Shown here in pieces: positions 55,927 to 64,000 of a stretch of DNA of 64,000 bases (position 1 is its first letter; each line of letters begins with the position of its first letter). The notes under the pieces are model-generated. The model was not told the origin of the DNA. It made no database searches and saw nothing but the letters and a program-made list of their open reading frames with translations. The translations under genes and the position numbers were made by a program. Location of the stretch: assembly GCF_035593345.1 (NCBI RefSeq), contig NZ_CP141606.1, forward strand, positions 3,472,001-3,536,000, in the 5' to 3' direction. The DNA is from Lelliottia sp. JS-SCA-14. Lineage in GTDB: Bacteria; Pseudomonadota; Gammaproteobacteria; Enterobacterales; Enterobacteriaceae.

Positions 55927-57264
55927 CTACTCTTTAAAATCGTTCGCTTCCAGCTCGTGGCGCGACAGCAGTTTGTAGAACTCGGTGCGGTTACGCCCGG
56001 CCATGCGCGCGGCGTGGGTGACATTGCCTTTGGTGATCTGCAGCAGCTTGCGCAGATAGTTGAGTTCGAACTGGTTACGCGCTTCGACGAAGGTCGGCAG
56101 CGCCGTGTTTTCGCCCTCGAGCGCCTGGTCCACCAGCGCATCGCTGATCACCGGCGAAGAGGTGAGCGCCACGCACTGCTCGATCACGTTCACCAGCTGA
56201 CGTACATTGCCCGGCCAACTGGCGGTCATCAGACGTTTCATCGCATCGGTAGAAAACGCGCGTACGAAAGGTTTATGACGATCGGCCGACTGACGCAGCA
56301 GATGGTTTGCCAGCAGCGGAATATCTTCCGAACGCTCGGCGAGTGCGGGGATTTTCAGGTTCACGACGTTGAGGCGATAGTAGAGATCTTCGCGGAACTC
56401 TTTGCGCTCCATCGCTTTCGGCAGATCGCGGTGCGTTGCGGAAATGATGCGCACGTTGATGTCGATATCCCGGTTGCTGCCGAGCGGGCGCACTTTGCGC
56501 TCCTGCAATACGCGAAGCAACTTCACCTGCAGCGGCGCGGGCATGTCGCCAATCTCATCGAGGAACAGTGTGCCGCCTTCCGCCGCCTGGAACAGCCCTT
56601 CCCGGCTGCTGACCGCGCCGGTAAAGGCTCCGCGCGCATGGCCAAAGAGTTCCGATTCCAGCAGCTGCTCCGGCAGCGCGCCGCAGTTGATGGCGATAAA
56701 GGCATTTTTACTGCGCGGGCTGGCGTTGTGGATCGCCTGGGCCAGAATCTCTTTCCCGGTCCCGCTCTGGCCGTTGATCAGCAGGCTGACGTCCGACTGG
56801 GCGACCATCCGCGCCTGCTCCAGCAGGCGCAGCATTATAGGGCTGCGGGTGACAATCGACTCGCGCCATTTCTCATCCACCGACGGGGCGGAGTGTTCCA
56901 GCGCATCGTCGATGGCTTTGTACAGCGCGTCTTTGTCCACCGGTTTGGTCAGGAAGCTGAATACGCCCTGCTGGGTGGCGGCGACCGCATCCGGGATTGA
57001 GCCGTGAGCGGTGAGAATGATCACCGGCATACCCGGCTGCAGCTTCTGGATTTCGACAAACAGCTGCATCCCGTCCATCTCGTCCATGCGCAGATCGCTT
57101 ATCACCAGATCGACCTTCTCACGGCCCAGCGCTTTCAGCCCTTCCGCGCCGCTTTCGGCGGTGACCACGCTGTAGCCTTCGCTGACCAGACGCATTCCCA
57201 GCAGCTTGAGCAGGCCGGGATCGTCATCCACCAGCAGGAGATGGGCAGGTTTGCGGCTTGTCAT
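55927..57264 (-). CDS. glrR: Sigma-54-dependent response regulator GlrR (QseF)
   Basis: Phosphorylated by GlrK, it activates sigma-54 promoters, above all that of the small RNA glmY. The 445-residue protein has a receiver domain with Asp57 (LVISDLRMDEMDG). The AAA+ domain has Walker A GQSGTGKEIL and the sigma-54 contact loop GAFTGA (ARGAFTGAVSSREG), and a C-terminal Fis-type helix-turn-helix (NVTHAARMAGRNRTEFYKLL) ends the protein. Its start overlaps the end of qseG by 4 bases. Its target glmY and its binding sites are in this same window at about 59.5-59.9 kb. Confidence 0.97.
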   Translation of the reverse strand: MTSRKPAHLLLVDDDPGLLKLLGMRLVSEGYSVVTAESGAEGLKALGREKVDLVISDLRMDEMDGMQLFVEIQKLQPGMPVIILTAHGSIPDAVAATQQGVFSFLTKPVDKDALYKAIDDALEHSAPSVDEKWRESIVTRSPIMLRLLEQARMVAQSDVSLLINGQSGTGKEILAQAIHNASPRSKNAFIAINCGALPEQLLESELFGHARGAFTGAVSSREGLFQAAEGGTLFLDEIGDMPAPLQVKLLRVLQERKVRPLGSNRDIDINVRIISATHRDLPKAMERKEFREDLYYRLNVVNLKIPALAERSEDIPLLANHLLRQSADRHKPFVRAFSTDAMKRLMTASWPGNVRQLVNVIEQCVALTSSPVISDALVDQALEGENTALPTFVEARNQFELNYLRKLLQITKGNVTHAARMAGRNRTEFYKLLSRHELEANDFKE

Positions 57265-58004
57265 GGCTTATCGTCCTCTTGTTTCGGCGTCTCGCTCTCC
57301 TGCTCCAGCGCTTTGGCGGGCTGCGCAGTGCCTTTTGTATTATCCGGCAAATAGTTGCTGGAGGGCTTGCGGGTGGAGAGCTGCCGTTCAATATCCGTCA
57401 GGTTTTCCAGCTTGCGGGTGGTGTTATCAAGCTGGGAGCGTAAGTATTGCTGCTGCTGGCGCAGGGTGTCCAGTTCGCCGTCCGCAGACTGTTGCAGCTT
57501 ACTGTAGCGTGAGCGCTCTTCGGCGAGCTGTAACTGCAGCACCTGTCCGTCGCGCCACAGCTGATAGAGCGGGCGAATTTGCGCGGGGATCTGCGGGCTG
57601 AGCGCATCCATCCGCGAAGTATTGTTGCGACGCTCTACCGGATTGATTTTGGCATTAGCCAGCAAGATGCCGCGCTTGAAGGTGTCCTGCCAGGTGTCGT
57701 CGGCCCACTGATGAGCCTGCGCGCGGGCCACGGCGGGGGCTAAACGCTCTGCGCAATCCATGCCGCGCAGCCAGAACAGCGGATTGGATTCGACATCATG
57801 GCCGCTGAGCTGCCAGATGTTATCGCAGTCGGTCGACAGGAAATCCGCCAGCTGATGCTCAGGGTATTTATCGTCTTGTTTATCGCTGATCGCGCTTTTT
57901 GGCGTGTGCGGCACACAGCCCGCCAGCAGTAAGCATGGCAGACCGATTCGTAAAATTTTGCTGGAAAACGTCGCGCTAAACGCGCGGAAAAAGACGTGTG
58001 ACAT
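57261..58004 (-). CDS. qseG: Lipoprotein QseG of the GlrK-GlrR system
   Basis: Outer-membrane lipoprotein that in E. coli interacts with GlrK and stimulates it. The 247-residue reading has a lipobox LLLAGC with modified Cys30, then a periplasmic domain including FLSTDCDNIWQLSG and DGQVLQLQLAEERSRYSKLQ, and a coiled coil around residues 170-215 (LRQQQQYLRSQLDNTTRKLE). An upstream ATG at 58025 forms an ATGA overlap with the glrK stop and is an alternative start. The choice of 58004 rests on alignment with the E. coli N-terminus. It is co-transcribed with glrK and glrR. Confidence 0.9.
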   Translation of the reverse strand: MSHVFFRAFSATFSSKILRIGLPCLLLAGCVPHTPKSAISDKQDDKYPEHQLADFLSTDCDNIWQLSGHDVESNPLFWLRGMDCAERLAPAVARAQAHQWADDTWQDTFKRGILLANAKINPVERRNNTSRMDALSPQIPAQIRPLYQLWRDGQVLQLQLAEERSRYSKLQQSADGELDTLRQQQQYLRSQLDNTTRKLENLTDIERQLSTRKPSSNYLPDNTKGTAQPAKALEQESETPKQEDDKP

Positions 58005-58021
58005 ACTCACCAGACTTAGAT

Positions 58022-59455
58022 TCATTTCATTGATTTTTCCGGCTCAAGGGGCAGCTCAATGCGAAAACAGACATCCGCGCGATCGTCGTGGGAGATGTAC
58101 AACTCCCCGTGCATGCGCCTGATGCAATCGCGGGCAATGCTTAAGCCCAAACCGCTCCCTTTTACCGCACCTTTTCGCTGATGACTTCCCTGGAAAAAGG
58201 GCTCAAAAATCATCTTCTGTTCGTCATCCGGAATAGGACTACCGGTGTTGGCGACGTCAATACAGACCCGTGAATTGTGGGTAAAACTGCGAATATAAAT
58301 GTTACCGGATTCAGTACCATAGTGCACCGCATTGGAATAAAGATTATCCAGCACACTCATTAATAGCATAGGTTCGGCAAAACAGACTGGCTCCTGGAGA
58401 TCCAGCTCGGTATGCATCATTTTAGCTCGCGCAGGCAGGCTGTGGGCGGAGAGCACCATATCGACCAGCGGTTCTATCTCCACTTTTTCCAGCTCGACGG
58501 CACCGTCAGCCAGTTTGCGATTGTAATCAAGCAGTTGTTCAATCAGCTTTTGCAGGTTGCGGCTGCTGTCATCCAGGATTTCGACAATCTCTTTTTGTTC
58601 GGTGGTCAGCGGCCCGGCCACTTCGTCGGCCAACAGCTCGGTACCTTCGCGCATACTGGCGAGGGGCGTTTTCAGCTCATGAGAGATGTGACGCAAAAAC
58701 TGATGGCGCTGAGACTCCAGCCACTGAAGACGTTCCGAGAGCCAGATGATGCGCTGCCCAACGGAGCGTAACTCGCGTGGCCCTTTAAATACCACGGTGT
58801 TGCCGAGAGATTTGCCCTCCCCCAGACGATTGATCATCCGTTCGATGCCTTTCACCGGGCCGATGATCATTCGGGTGAAGAGCAGCACCAGCCCGAGGCT
58901 GACCAAAAACAGCACCAGCGCCTGCCAGCCAAAGAACTGACCGCGTTCGGCGATCTCCTGCTGTAATTGCAGCCCACGAGATGAAATCACCGCGCGAGTG
59001 GATTGCACCATCTCGGTGTTGGCGCTGGCAAAGGCTTCGAGCTTAGCGGTGGCGACCTCGTCCGGGCCGCTGTTTTTGCACTGCAGCTGCCCCAGGTCGT
59101 TCAGATCCTGGCGCAGCGCCTGATAGAGTTTGTCATCGGGGAGCACGCCCGCGTGGGCGTCCAGCATTTCGCTGTAGCGTTTGCGCTGGTTCTGATAGAC
59201 CTTCGCCAGCGTGCGGTCGTCGAGCACGCAGTACTGACGATAGCTGCGCTCCATCTCCAGTGCGGCGTTGGTCATCGCCTCGCTGCGGCGCGCATCAACC
59301 AGCGTGGTGCGGTTGGTCTGCGCCGCCTGGGCGCTGAGCGCATTGAGGCTTTGCCACGCCTGCCAGGCCAGAACCAGCAGCGGTAACAGGATCAGCAAGA
59401 ATGCCATCATAACGAGCTGTCGCAGGGAGCGAGGGAAAATTGACCAGCGTTTCAA
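58022..59455 (-). CDS. glrK: Sensor histidine kinase GlrK (QseE)
   Basis: Inner-membrane sensor kinase that phosphorylates GlrR. The 477-residue protein has two membrane segments (about residues 12-30 and 178-196) framing a periplasmic domain of some 145 residues. A HAMP region follows, then the dimerisation/phosphoacceptor domain with His259 (RHISHELKTPLASM). The ATPase domain has N-box DNLYSNAVHYG, D-box-like VDVANTGSPIPD and KGSGLGLSIARDCI. It is first in the glrK-qseG-glrR operon, downstream of glmY. Confidence 0.96.
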   Translation of the reverse strand: MKRWSIFPRSLRQLVMMAFLLILLPLLVLAWQAWQSLNALSAQAAQTNRTTLVDARRSEAMTNAALEMERSYRQYCVLDDRTLAKVYQNQRKRYSEMLDAHAGVLPDDKLYQALRQDLNDLGQLQCKNSGPDEVATAKLEAFASANTEMVQSTRAVISSRGLQLQQEIAERGQFFGWQALVLFLVSLGLVLLFTRMIIGPVKGIERMINRLGEGKSLGNTVVFKGPRELRSVGQRIIWLSERLQWLESQRHQFLRHISHELKTPLASMREGTELLADEVAGPLTTEQKEIVEILDDSSRNLQKLIEQLLDYNRKLADGAVELEKVEIEPLVDMVLSAHSLPARAKMMHTELDLQEPVCFAEPMLLMSVLDNLYSNAVHYGTESGNIYIRSFTHNSRVCIDVANTGSPIPDDEQKMIFEPFFQGSHQRKGAVKGSGLGLSIARDCIRRMHGELYISHDDRADVCFRIELPLEPEKSMK

Positions 59456-59513
59456 CGCATGACTCTCTCAATGTGGGTGTTGAGTGATGCTAACTGAGTC
59501 AGCCCTTTAGATA

Positions 59514-59699
59514 CAACAAAGCCGGGTAAAAACCCGGCTTTGTTGTGAAATGAGGCGGTGCCTTACTCGACGTTTCGCCCTGGGTCTGATAAAGCATCGC
59601 TATAATCAGTAGTTGGACGGCAGGCACCTTGTTGTGCGTCATTCGAAGTTTATGTAGCGCGTCCCGAAGGGGCTGACATAAGAGGGTGAATGAGCCACT
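59514..59699 (-). ncRNA. glmY: Small regulatory RNA GlmY
   Basis: The minus-strand sequence begins AGTGGCTCATTCACCCTCTT at 59699 and contains AGCCCCTTCGGGACGCGCTA and CAACAAGGTGCCTGCCGTCC, matching E. coli GlmY, whose primary form is about 184 nt. The length to the hairpin CAACAAAGCCGGG / CCCGGCTTTGTTG is 186 nt. GlmY shields GlmZ from RapZ-guided cleavage and so raises glucosamine-6-phosphate synthase. It lies just upstream of glrK, the conserved place, and is a direct target of GlrR. Confidence 0.93.
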
Positions 59700-59710
59700 G
59701 GTTAATATTA

Positions 59711-59726
59711 TGCAACAGCCGTGCCA
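59711..59726 (-). promoter_or_regulatory. Sigma-54 promoter of glmY
   Basis: Minus strand TGGCACGGCTGTTGCA: GG/GC elements with the correct 5-base spacing (TGGCAC-N5-TTGCA), placed 12 bases before the predicted GlmY 5' end. A CATAAT-like -10 box overlaps, as in the dual sigma-54/sigma-70 promoter of E. coli. Confidence 0.88.
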
Positions 59727-59815
59727 GAATGCAAAACAAATTATTATCTTACTGTAACATAACAGTTTTATGGCATTAACGCGTTAATTGATGGCTGAAC
59801 AATTTCCAGGCTAAG

Positions 59816-59833
59816 TGTCGCTAAATAGATACA
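59816..59833. promoter_or_regulatory. GlrR-binding site 1 (degenerate)
   Basis: TGTC-N10-TACA, one base off the TGTC-N10-GACA GlrR consensus, about 120 bases upstream of the glmY start. Confidence 0.6.
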
Positions 59834-59878
59834 CCTTCTTACCGCCTTTTCATGCCTCTTATAAATCAATGCCTTACA

Positions 59879-59896
59879 TGTCTCCTTTTGGAGACA
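59879..59896. promoter_or_regulatory. GlrR-binding site 2
   Basis: TGTCTCCTTTTGGAGACA: perfect TGTC-N10-GACA with additional dyad symmetry, about 180-197 bases upstream of glmY. Confidence 0.82.
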
Positions 59897-59911
59897 TCCA
59901 TGTTATGGGTT

Positions 59912-59929
59912 TGTCGCAATTTTGCGACA
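59912..59929. promoter_or_regulatory. GlrR-binding site 3
   Basis: TGTCGCAATTTTGCGACA: perfect TGTC-N10-GACA, 33 bases (about three helical turns) beyond site 2. Confidence 0.82.
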
Positions 59930-59939
59930 GACATAAAAA

Positions 59940-59971
59940 AGCCCGGTGGCGCTCACGCTTACCGGGCCTAC
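59940..59971. repeat. REP element after purL
   Basis: AGCCCGGTGGCGCTCACGCT then TACCGGGCCTAC, a palindromic REP unit between the purL stop and the glmY upstream region. Confidence 0.75.
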
Positions 59972-59991
59972 AAAGACAACTGCGTTAAACC

Positions 59992-62900
59992 TTAGCCCAG
60001 CTGTTTACGCGCATTGCGGAAGATGCGCATCCATGGGCTGTCCTCGCCCCAGTTTTCCGGGTGCCAGGAGTTGCTCACGGTGCGGAACACACGCTCCGGG
60101 TGCGGCATCATGATGGTGGCGCGGCCGCTTTCGCTGGTCACGGCGGTGATGCCGTTTGCAGAGCCGTTCGGGTTTGCCGGGTAAGTTTGCGTCACTTTGC
60201 CGAAGTGATCGACGAAGCGCAGGGCTACCAGCCCTTTGCTTTCGAGCGTGGCGAGATGCGCCGCATCGCGCACTTCCACCTGCCCTTCGCCGTGAGAAAC
60301 GGCAATCGGCATCTGCGAGCCCACCATCCCCTGCAGCAGCAGAGACGGGCTTTGGGTCACTTCCACCAGGCTGAAACGCGCTTCGAAGCGGTCGGACTGG
60401 TTACGCACAAAGCGCGGCCAGGCGTCGCTGCCCGGAATCAGTTCGCGCAGATTCGACATCATCTGGCAGCCGTTACACACGCCCAGCGCCAGCGTCTGCG
60501 GGCGATGGAAGAAGGTTTCGAACTCATCGCGCACGCGATTGTTGAACAGGATGGACTTCGCCCAGCCCTCGCCTGCACCCAGCACGTCGCCATAAGAGAA
60601 ACCACCGCAGGCCACCAGCGCCTGGAAGTCGTCCAGGCCGGTGCGTCCTGCCAGCAGATCGCTCATGTGAACGTCGATAGCGTCAAAGCCCGCGCGGTGG
60701 AACGCTGCGGCCATTTCGACGTGGGAGTTCACGCCCTGCTCGCGCAGAACCGCCACTTTCGGACGCGCGCCGGTCGAGATGTACGGTGCCGCCACGTCTT
60801 CGTTGATGTCGAAGGAGAGCTTCACATTCAGGCCAGGATCGCTGTCATTCGCTTTCGCTTCATGCTCCTGGTCGGCGCACTCCGGGTTGTCGCGCAGACG
60901 CTGCATCTGCCAGGTGGTTTCGGCCCACCACATACGAAGACGAGAGCGGCTTTCGCTGAAGACCGCATGACCATCAGCTTCAATAACAAAACGATCGCCG
61001 GTGACGGCTTTACCCAGATAGTGCACGCAATCCGCCAGGCCATGTTTCGCCAGCAGCGCTTCGACCGCTTCGCGATCCGCCGCACGCACCTGAATCACCG
61101 CACCCAGCTCTTCGTTAAACAGCGCGGCCAGACGATCTTCGCCCAGCGTGGCGATGTTCGCTTCCACGCCGCAGTGGCCGGTAAAGGCCATCTCCGCCAG
61201 CGTCACCAGCAGGCCGCCGTCTGAACGGTCGTGATAGGCCAGCAGCTTACGTTCAGCCACCAGCGCCTGAATGGCGTCGTAGAAGCCTTTCAGCTGCGCC
61301 ACGTCGCGCACGTCTGCCGGTTTGTCGCCGAGTTGACGATACACCTGCGCCAGCGCGGTCGCGCCGAGGGCGTTGTGGCCTTTGCCGAGATCAATCAGCA
61401 GCAGGGCGTTATCTTCCGTGACCAGCTGCGGAGTGATGGTGTGACGCACATCTTCCACGCGGGCAAAGGCGGTGATGACCAGCGACAGAGGAGAGGTCAT
61501 CTCGCGCTGTTCGTTGCCTTCCTGCCAGCGGGTTTTCATCGACATAGAGTCTTTGCCGACCGGAATGGTCAGACCCAGCGCCGGGCAGAGCTCTTCGCCC
61601 ACCGCTTTTACCGCTTCGTACAGGCCAGCATCTTCGCCAGGGTGACCGGCTGCGGCCATCCAGTTGGCGGAGAGTTTGATGCGTTTGATGTCGCCGATCT
61701 GGGTCGCCGCGATGTTAGTCAGCGCTTCACCGACCGCCAGACGGGCAGAGGCCGCAAAGTCCAGCAGCGCCACCGGGGTACGTTCGCCCAGCGCCATCGC
61801 TTCACCGTAGTAGCTGTCGAGACTCGCAGTAGTCACCGCGCAGTTCGCCACCGGGATCTGCCACGGGCCGACCATCTGATCGCGGGCCACCATACCGGTC
61901 ACCGATCGGTCGCCGATGGTCACGAGGAAGGTTTTTTCTGCGACGGCTGGCAGGTGCAGAACGCGATTCACCGCGTCGGCAATCGAGATGCCGCGCACAT
62001 CCAGCGCTTTGCCCGCGGCTTTGCGGGTTTCCACATTGCGGGTCATCTTCGGCGTTTTGCCCAGCAGCACGTCGAGCGGCAGGTCAATCGGCTGATTGTC
62101 GAAATGCGGATCCTTCATGCTCAGGTGCAGCTCTTCCGTTGCTTCACCGATGACCGCGTACGGCGCGCGCTCGCGACGGCACAGTTCGTCGAACAGCGGC
62201 AGCTGATCAGGAGAGACCGCCAGCACGTAGCGTTCCTGGGATTCGTTACACCAGATTTCCAGCGGGCTCATGCCAGGCTCATCGCTCAGGATGTCGCGCA
62301 GGTTGAATTTGCCGCCGCGTCCGCCGTCGCTCACCAGCTCCGGCATGGCGTTAGAGAGACCGCCCGCGCCGACGTCGTGGATGAACAGAATCGGGTTGGC
62401 GTCACCAAGCTGCCAGCAGCGGTCGATCACTTCCTGGCAGCGACGTTCCATTTCCGGGTTGTCGCGCTGGACGGAGGCGAAATCGAGATCCGCGTCAGAC
62501 TGACCGGATGCCATTGAAGAAGCCGCCCCGCCGCCCAGGCCGATGTTCATCGCCGGGCCGCCGAGGACGATCAGCTTCGCGCCGACGGTGATCTCACCTT
62601 TCTGCACGTGATCGGCGCGGATGTTGCCGATCCCGCCTGCCAGCATGATCGGCTTGTGGTAGCCGCGCAGCTCTTCGCCGTTGTGGCTGTCGACTTTCTC
62701 TTCGTAGGTACGGAAGTAGCCGTTCAGGGCCGGACGACCAAATTCGTTGTTAAACGCCGCGCCGCCCAGTGGGCCTTCGGTCATGATGTCGAGCGCGGTG
62801 ACGATGCGCTCCGGCTTGCCGAAATCTTCTTCCCACGGCTGTTCAAAGCCAGGAATACGCAGGTTGGAGACGGAGAAACCGACCAGGCCCGCTTTCGGTT

Positions 62901-63879
62901 TTGCGCCGCGTCCGGTTGCGCCTTCGTCACGGATTTCACCGCCGGAACCCGTCGCCGCACCCGGCCACGGAGAAATCGCCGTCGGGTGGTTGTGTGTTTC
63001 CACTTTCATCAGGATATGCGCAGGCTCCTGATGGAAGTCATAGCGCCCTGCTTCGCGGTCGGCGAAGAAGCGGCCTACCTCGGAACCTTCCATCACCGCC
63101 GCGTTGTCTTTATAGGCAGACAGCACGTGGTCAGGCGTTTGTTCCATGGTGTTTTTGATCATTTTGAACAGCGACTTCGGCTGTTCTTCGCCGTCGATAA
63201 TCCAGTCGGCGTTGAAAATCTTATGACGGCAGTGCTCGGAGTTGGCCTGCGCGAACATGTAGAGTTCGATGTCGTTCGGATTGCGGTTCAGCTTCACGAA
63301 CGCATCCTGCAGGTAGTCAATCTCGTCATCGGCCAGTGCCAAGCCGAGACGCAGGTTGGCGTCAATCAGCGCCTGACGGCCTTCGCCCAGCAGATCCACG
63401 CTCTGTACCGGCGCAGGCTGATGGTGAGCGAAGAGCTGCTGTGCGTCATCCAGCGTCGCGAAAACGCTCTCCATCATGCGGTCGTGCAGCTCGTCGGCGA
63501 CGGTCTGCCACTGTTCCGCGGTGAGGGTTGAGGCTTCAACGTAGTACGCCACGCCGCGTTCCAGACGATTGATCTGGCTCAGGCCGCAGTTGTGGGCAAT
63601 GTCAGTGGCTTTAGAAGACCAGGGGGAGATGGTGCCAGGGCGAGGCGTCGCAAGGACCAGTTTGCCGGAAGGCGCATGGCTGCTCAGGCTCGGGCCATAC
63701 TTGAGCAGACGTTCAAGCTGCTCGCGCTGCTGCGCATTTAAGGGAGCATTCAGGTCAGCAAAATGGACATACTCAGCGTAAATATTGCTTACCGGAAGGT
63801 CGGCTGCCTGAAAACGTGCCAGCAGTTTGTTGATACGGAAGGCAGACAGTGCAGGCGAACCACGCAGAATTTCCATCAT
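59992..63879 (-). CDS. purL: Phosphoribosylformylglycinamidine synthase
   Basis: Large single-chain FGAM synthetase: converts FGAR, ATP and glutamine to FGAM, the fourth step of purine synthesis. The 1295-residue length equals E. coli PurL. It has the N-terminal PurS-like domain, two AIRS-type halves with the ammonia channel ([20 protein letters not shown] is the FGAR/ATP site), and the C-terminal glutaminase domain with catalytic Cys in [13 protein letters not shown] (about 1135) and the His/Glu in [11 protein letters not shown] PurR operator lies about 85 bases upstream of the ATG. It is a single-gene unit. Confidence 0.98.
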   Translation of the reverse strand: MMEILRGSPALSAFRINKLLARFQAADLPVSNIYAEYVHFADLNAPLNAQQREQLERLLKYGPSLSSHAPSGKLVLATPRPGTISPWSSKATDIAHNCGLSQINRLERGVAYYVEASTLTAEQWQTVADELHDRMMESVFATLDDAQQLFAHHQPAPVQSVDLLGEGRQALIDANLRLGLALADDEIDYLQDAFVKLNRNPNDIELYMFAQANSEHCRHKIFNADWIIDGEEQPKSLFKMIKNTMEQTPDHVLSAYKDNAAVMEGSEVGRFFADREAGRYDFHQEPAHILMKVETHNHPTAISPWPGAATGSGGEIRDEGATGRGAKPKAGLVGFSVSNLRIPGFEQPWEEDFGKPERIVTALDIMTEGPLGGAAFNNEFGRPALNGYFRTYEEKVDSHNGEELRGYHKPIMLAGGIGNIRADHVQKGEITVGAKLIVLGGPAMNIGLGGGAASSMASGQSDADLDFASVQRDNPEMERRCQEVIDRCWQLGDANPILFIHDVGAGGLSNAMPELVSDGGRGGKFNLRDILSDEPGMSPLEIWCNESQERYVLAVSPDQLPLFDELCRRERAPYAVIGEATEELHLSMKDPHFDNQPIDLPLDVLLGKTPKMTRNVETRKAAGKALDVRGISIADAVNRVLHLPAVAEKTFLVTIGDRSVTGMVARDQMVGPWQIPVANCAVTTASLDSYYGEAMALGERTPVALLDFAASARLAVGEALTNIAATQIGDIKRIKLSANWMAAAGHPGEDAGLYEAVKAVGEELCPALGLTIPVGKDSMSMKTRWQEGNEQREMTSPLSLVITAFARVEDVRHTITPQLVTEDNALLLIDLGKGHNALGATALAQVYRQLGDKPADVRDVAQLKGFYDAIQALVAERKLLAYHDRSDGGLLVTLAEMAFTGHCGVEANIATLGEDRLAALFNEELGAVIQVRAADREAVEALLAKHGLADCVHYLGKAVTGDRFVIEADGHAVFSESRSRLRMWWAETTWQMQRLRDNPECADQEHEAKANDSDPGLNVKLSFDINEDVAAPYISTGARPKVAVLREQGVNSHVEMAAAFHRAGFDAIDVHMSDLLAGRTGLDDFQALVACGGFSYGDVLGAGEGWAKSILFNNRVRDEFETFFHRPQTLALGVCNGCQMMSNLRELIPGSDAWPRFVRNQSDRFEARFSLVEVTQSPSLLLQGMVGSQMPIAVSHGEGQVEVRDAAHLATLESKGLVALRFVDHFGKVTQTYPANPNGSANGITAVTSESGRATIMMPHPERVFRTVSNSWHPENWGEDSPWMRIFRNARKQLG

Positions 63880-63964
63880 AAGTCTCTCGTCTTCGAAGCG
63901 CCTGAGGCGCTTACAGTGTGCGCAAGGGGAAAACGGGCGTCATTATAGAGAATCCTGAGCGCCG

Positions 63965-63980
63965 ACGAAACCGTTTGCGT
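63965..63980 (-). promoter_or_regulatory. PurR operator of purL
   Basis: Minus strand ACGCAAACGGTTTCGT, matching the PurR consensus ACGCAAACGTTTNCNT at all but one central base. It lies 86 bases upstream of the purL start. Confidence 0.85.
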
Positions 63981-64000
63981 CGAAATAAAATCATCTCGCC

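Noticed and set aside
59456..59991. Search for a small protein gene in the glrK-purL gap
   Set aside because: The stretch is explained by glmY, its promoter, GlrR sites and a REP element; no convincing start/Shine-Dalgarno pair was seen.
61231..62517. 428-codon plus-strand frame opposite purL
   Set aside because: Shadow of purL; no recognisable features.

Overview
The window is a chromosomal segment of an enterobacterium of the Enterobacter / Lelliottia / Leclercia / Klebsiella type. The backbone follows the Escherichia coli K-12 order from guaB to purL, and most proteins are near-identical to their E. coli counterparts as I remember them. No tRNA, rRNA, CRISPR array, insertion sequence or prophage was seen. 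The genus cannot be fixed from this segment alone.

Layout: guaB (partial) and xseA; yfgJ and a Gfo/Idh/MocA oxidoreductase; the der-bamB-yfgM-hisS-ispG-rodZ run; rlmN, ndk, pbpC and the giant alpha-2-macroglobulin lipoprotein gene yfhM. Next comes an alpha-glucoside PTS cassette (EIICB plus GH4 6-phospho-alpha-glucosidase), then sseA fused by a one-base overlap to an RpiR-type regulator, sseB and pepB. The complete iscRSUA-hscBA-fdx-iscX Fe-S assembly operon follows, with two IscR boxes in its promoter. Then come trmJ and suhB, a DUF1007/NicO metal-transport pair resembling Haemophilus zevAB (where E. coli has yfhR), csiE and hcaT.

From about 38.9 to 51.4 kb lies the main accessory region, where E. 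coli has the hca operon and the yph cluster. It keeps yphB, yphG, yphH and yphA homologues. It carries a sugar-porter MFS gene, a GPH-family symporter, a cytoplasmic GH36 alpha-galactosidase, a ChiP-like OprD porin and a ChiQ-like small lipoprotein. No yphC or yphDEF homologue is present. Read together this is a complete outer-membrane-to-cytosol alpha-galactoside uptake and cleavage pathway, probably controlled by the YphH-type ROK repressor. It is the best candidate here for a little-described system.

The right end is again conserved backbone: yphA, glyA, hmp, glnB, glrR-qseG-glrK, the small RNA glmY and purL. The glmY promoter shows a near-perfect sigma-54 element and three upstream TGTC-N10-GACA-type GlrR sites, so the regulator pair and its target lie side by side. 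PurR operators are visible at purL and glyA, and probably at guaB. REP/BIME palindromes mark several operon ends.
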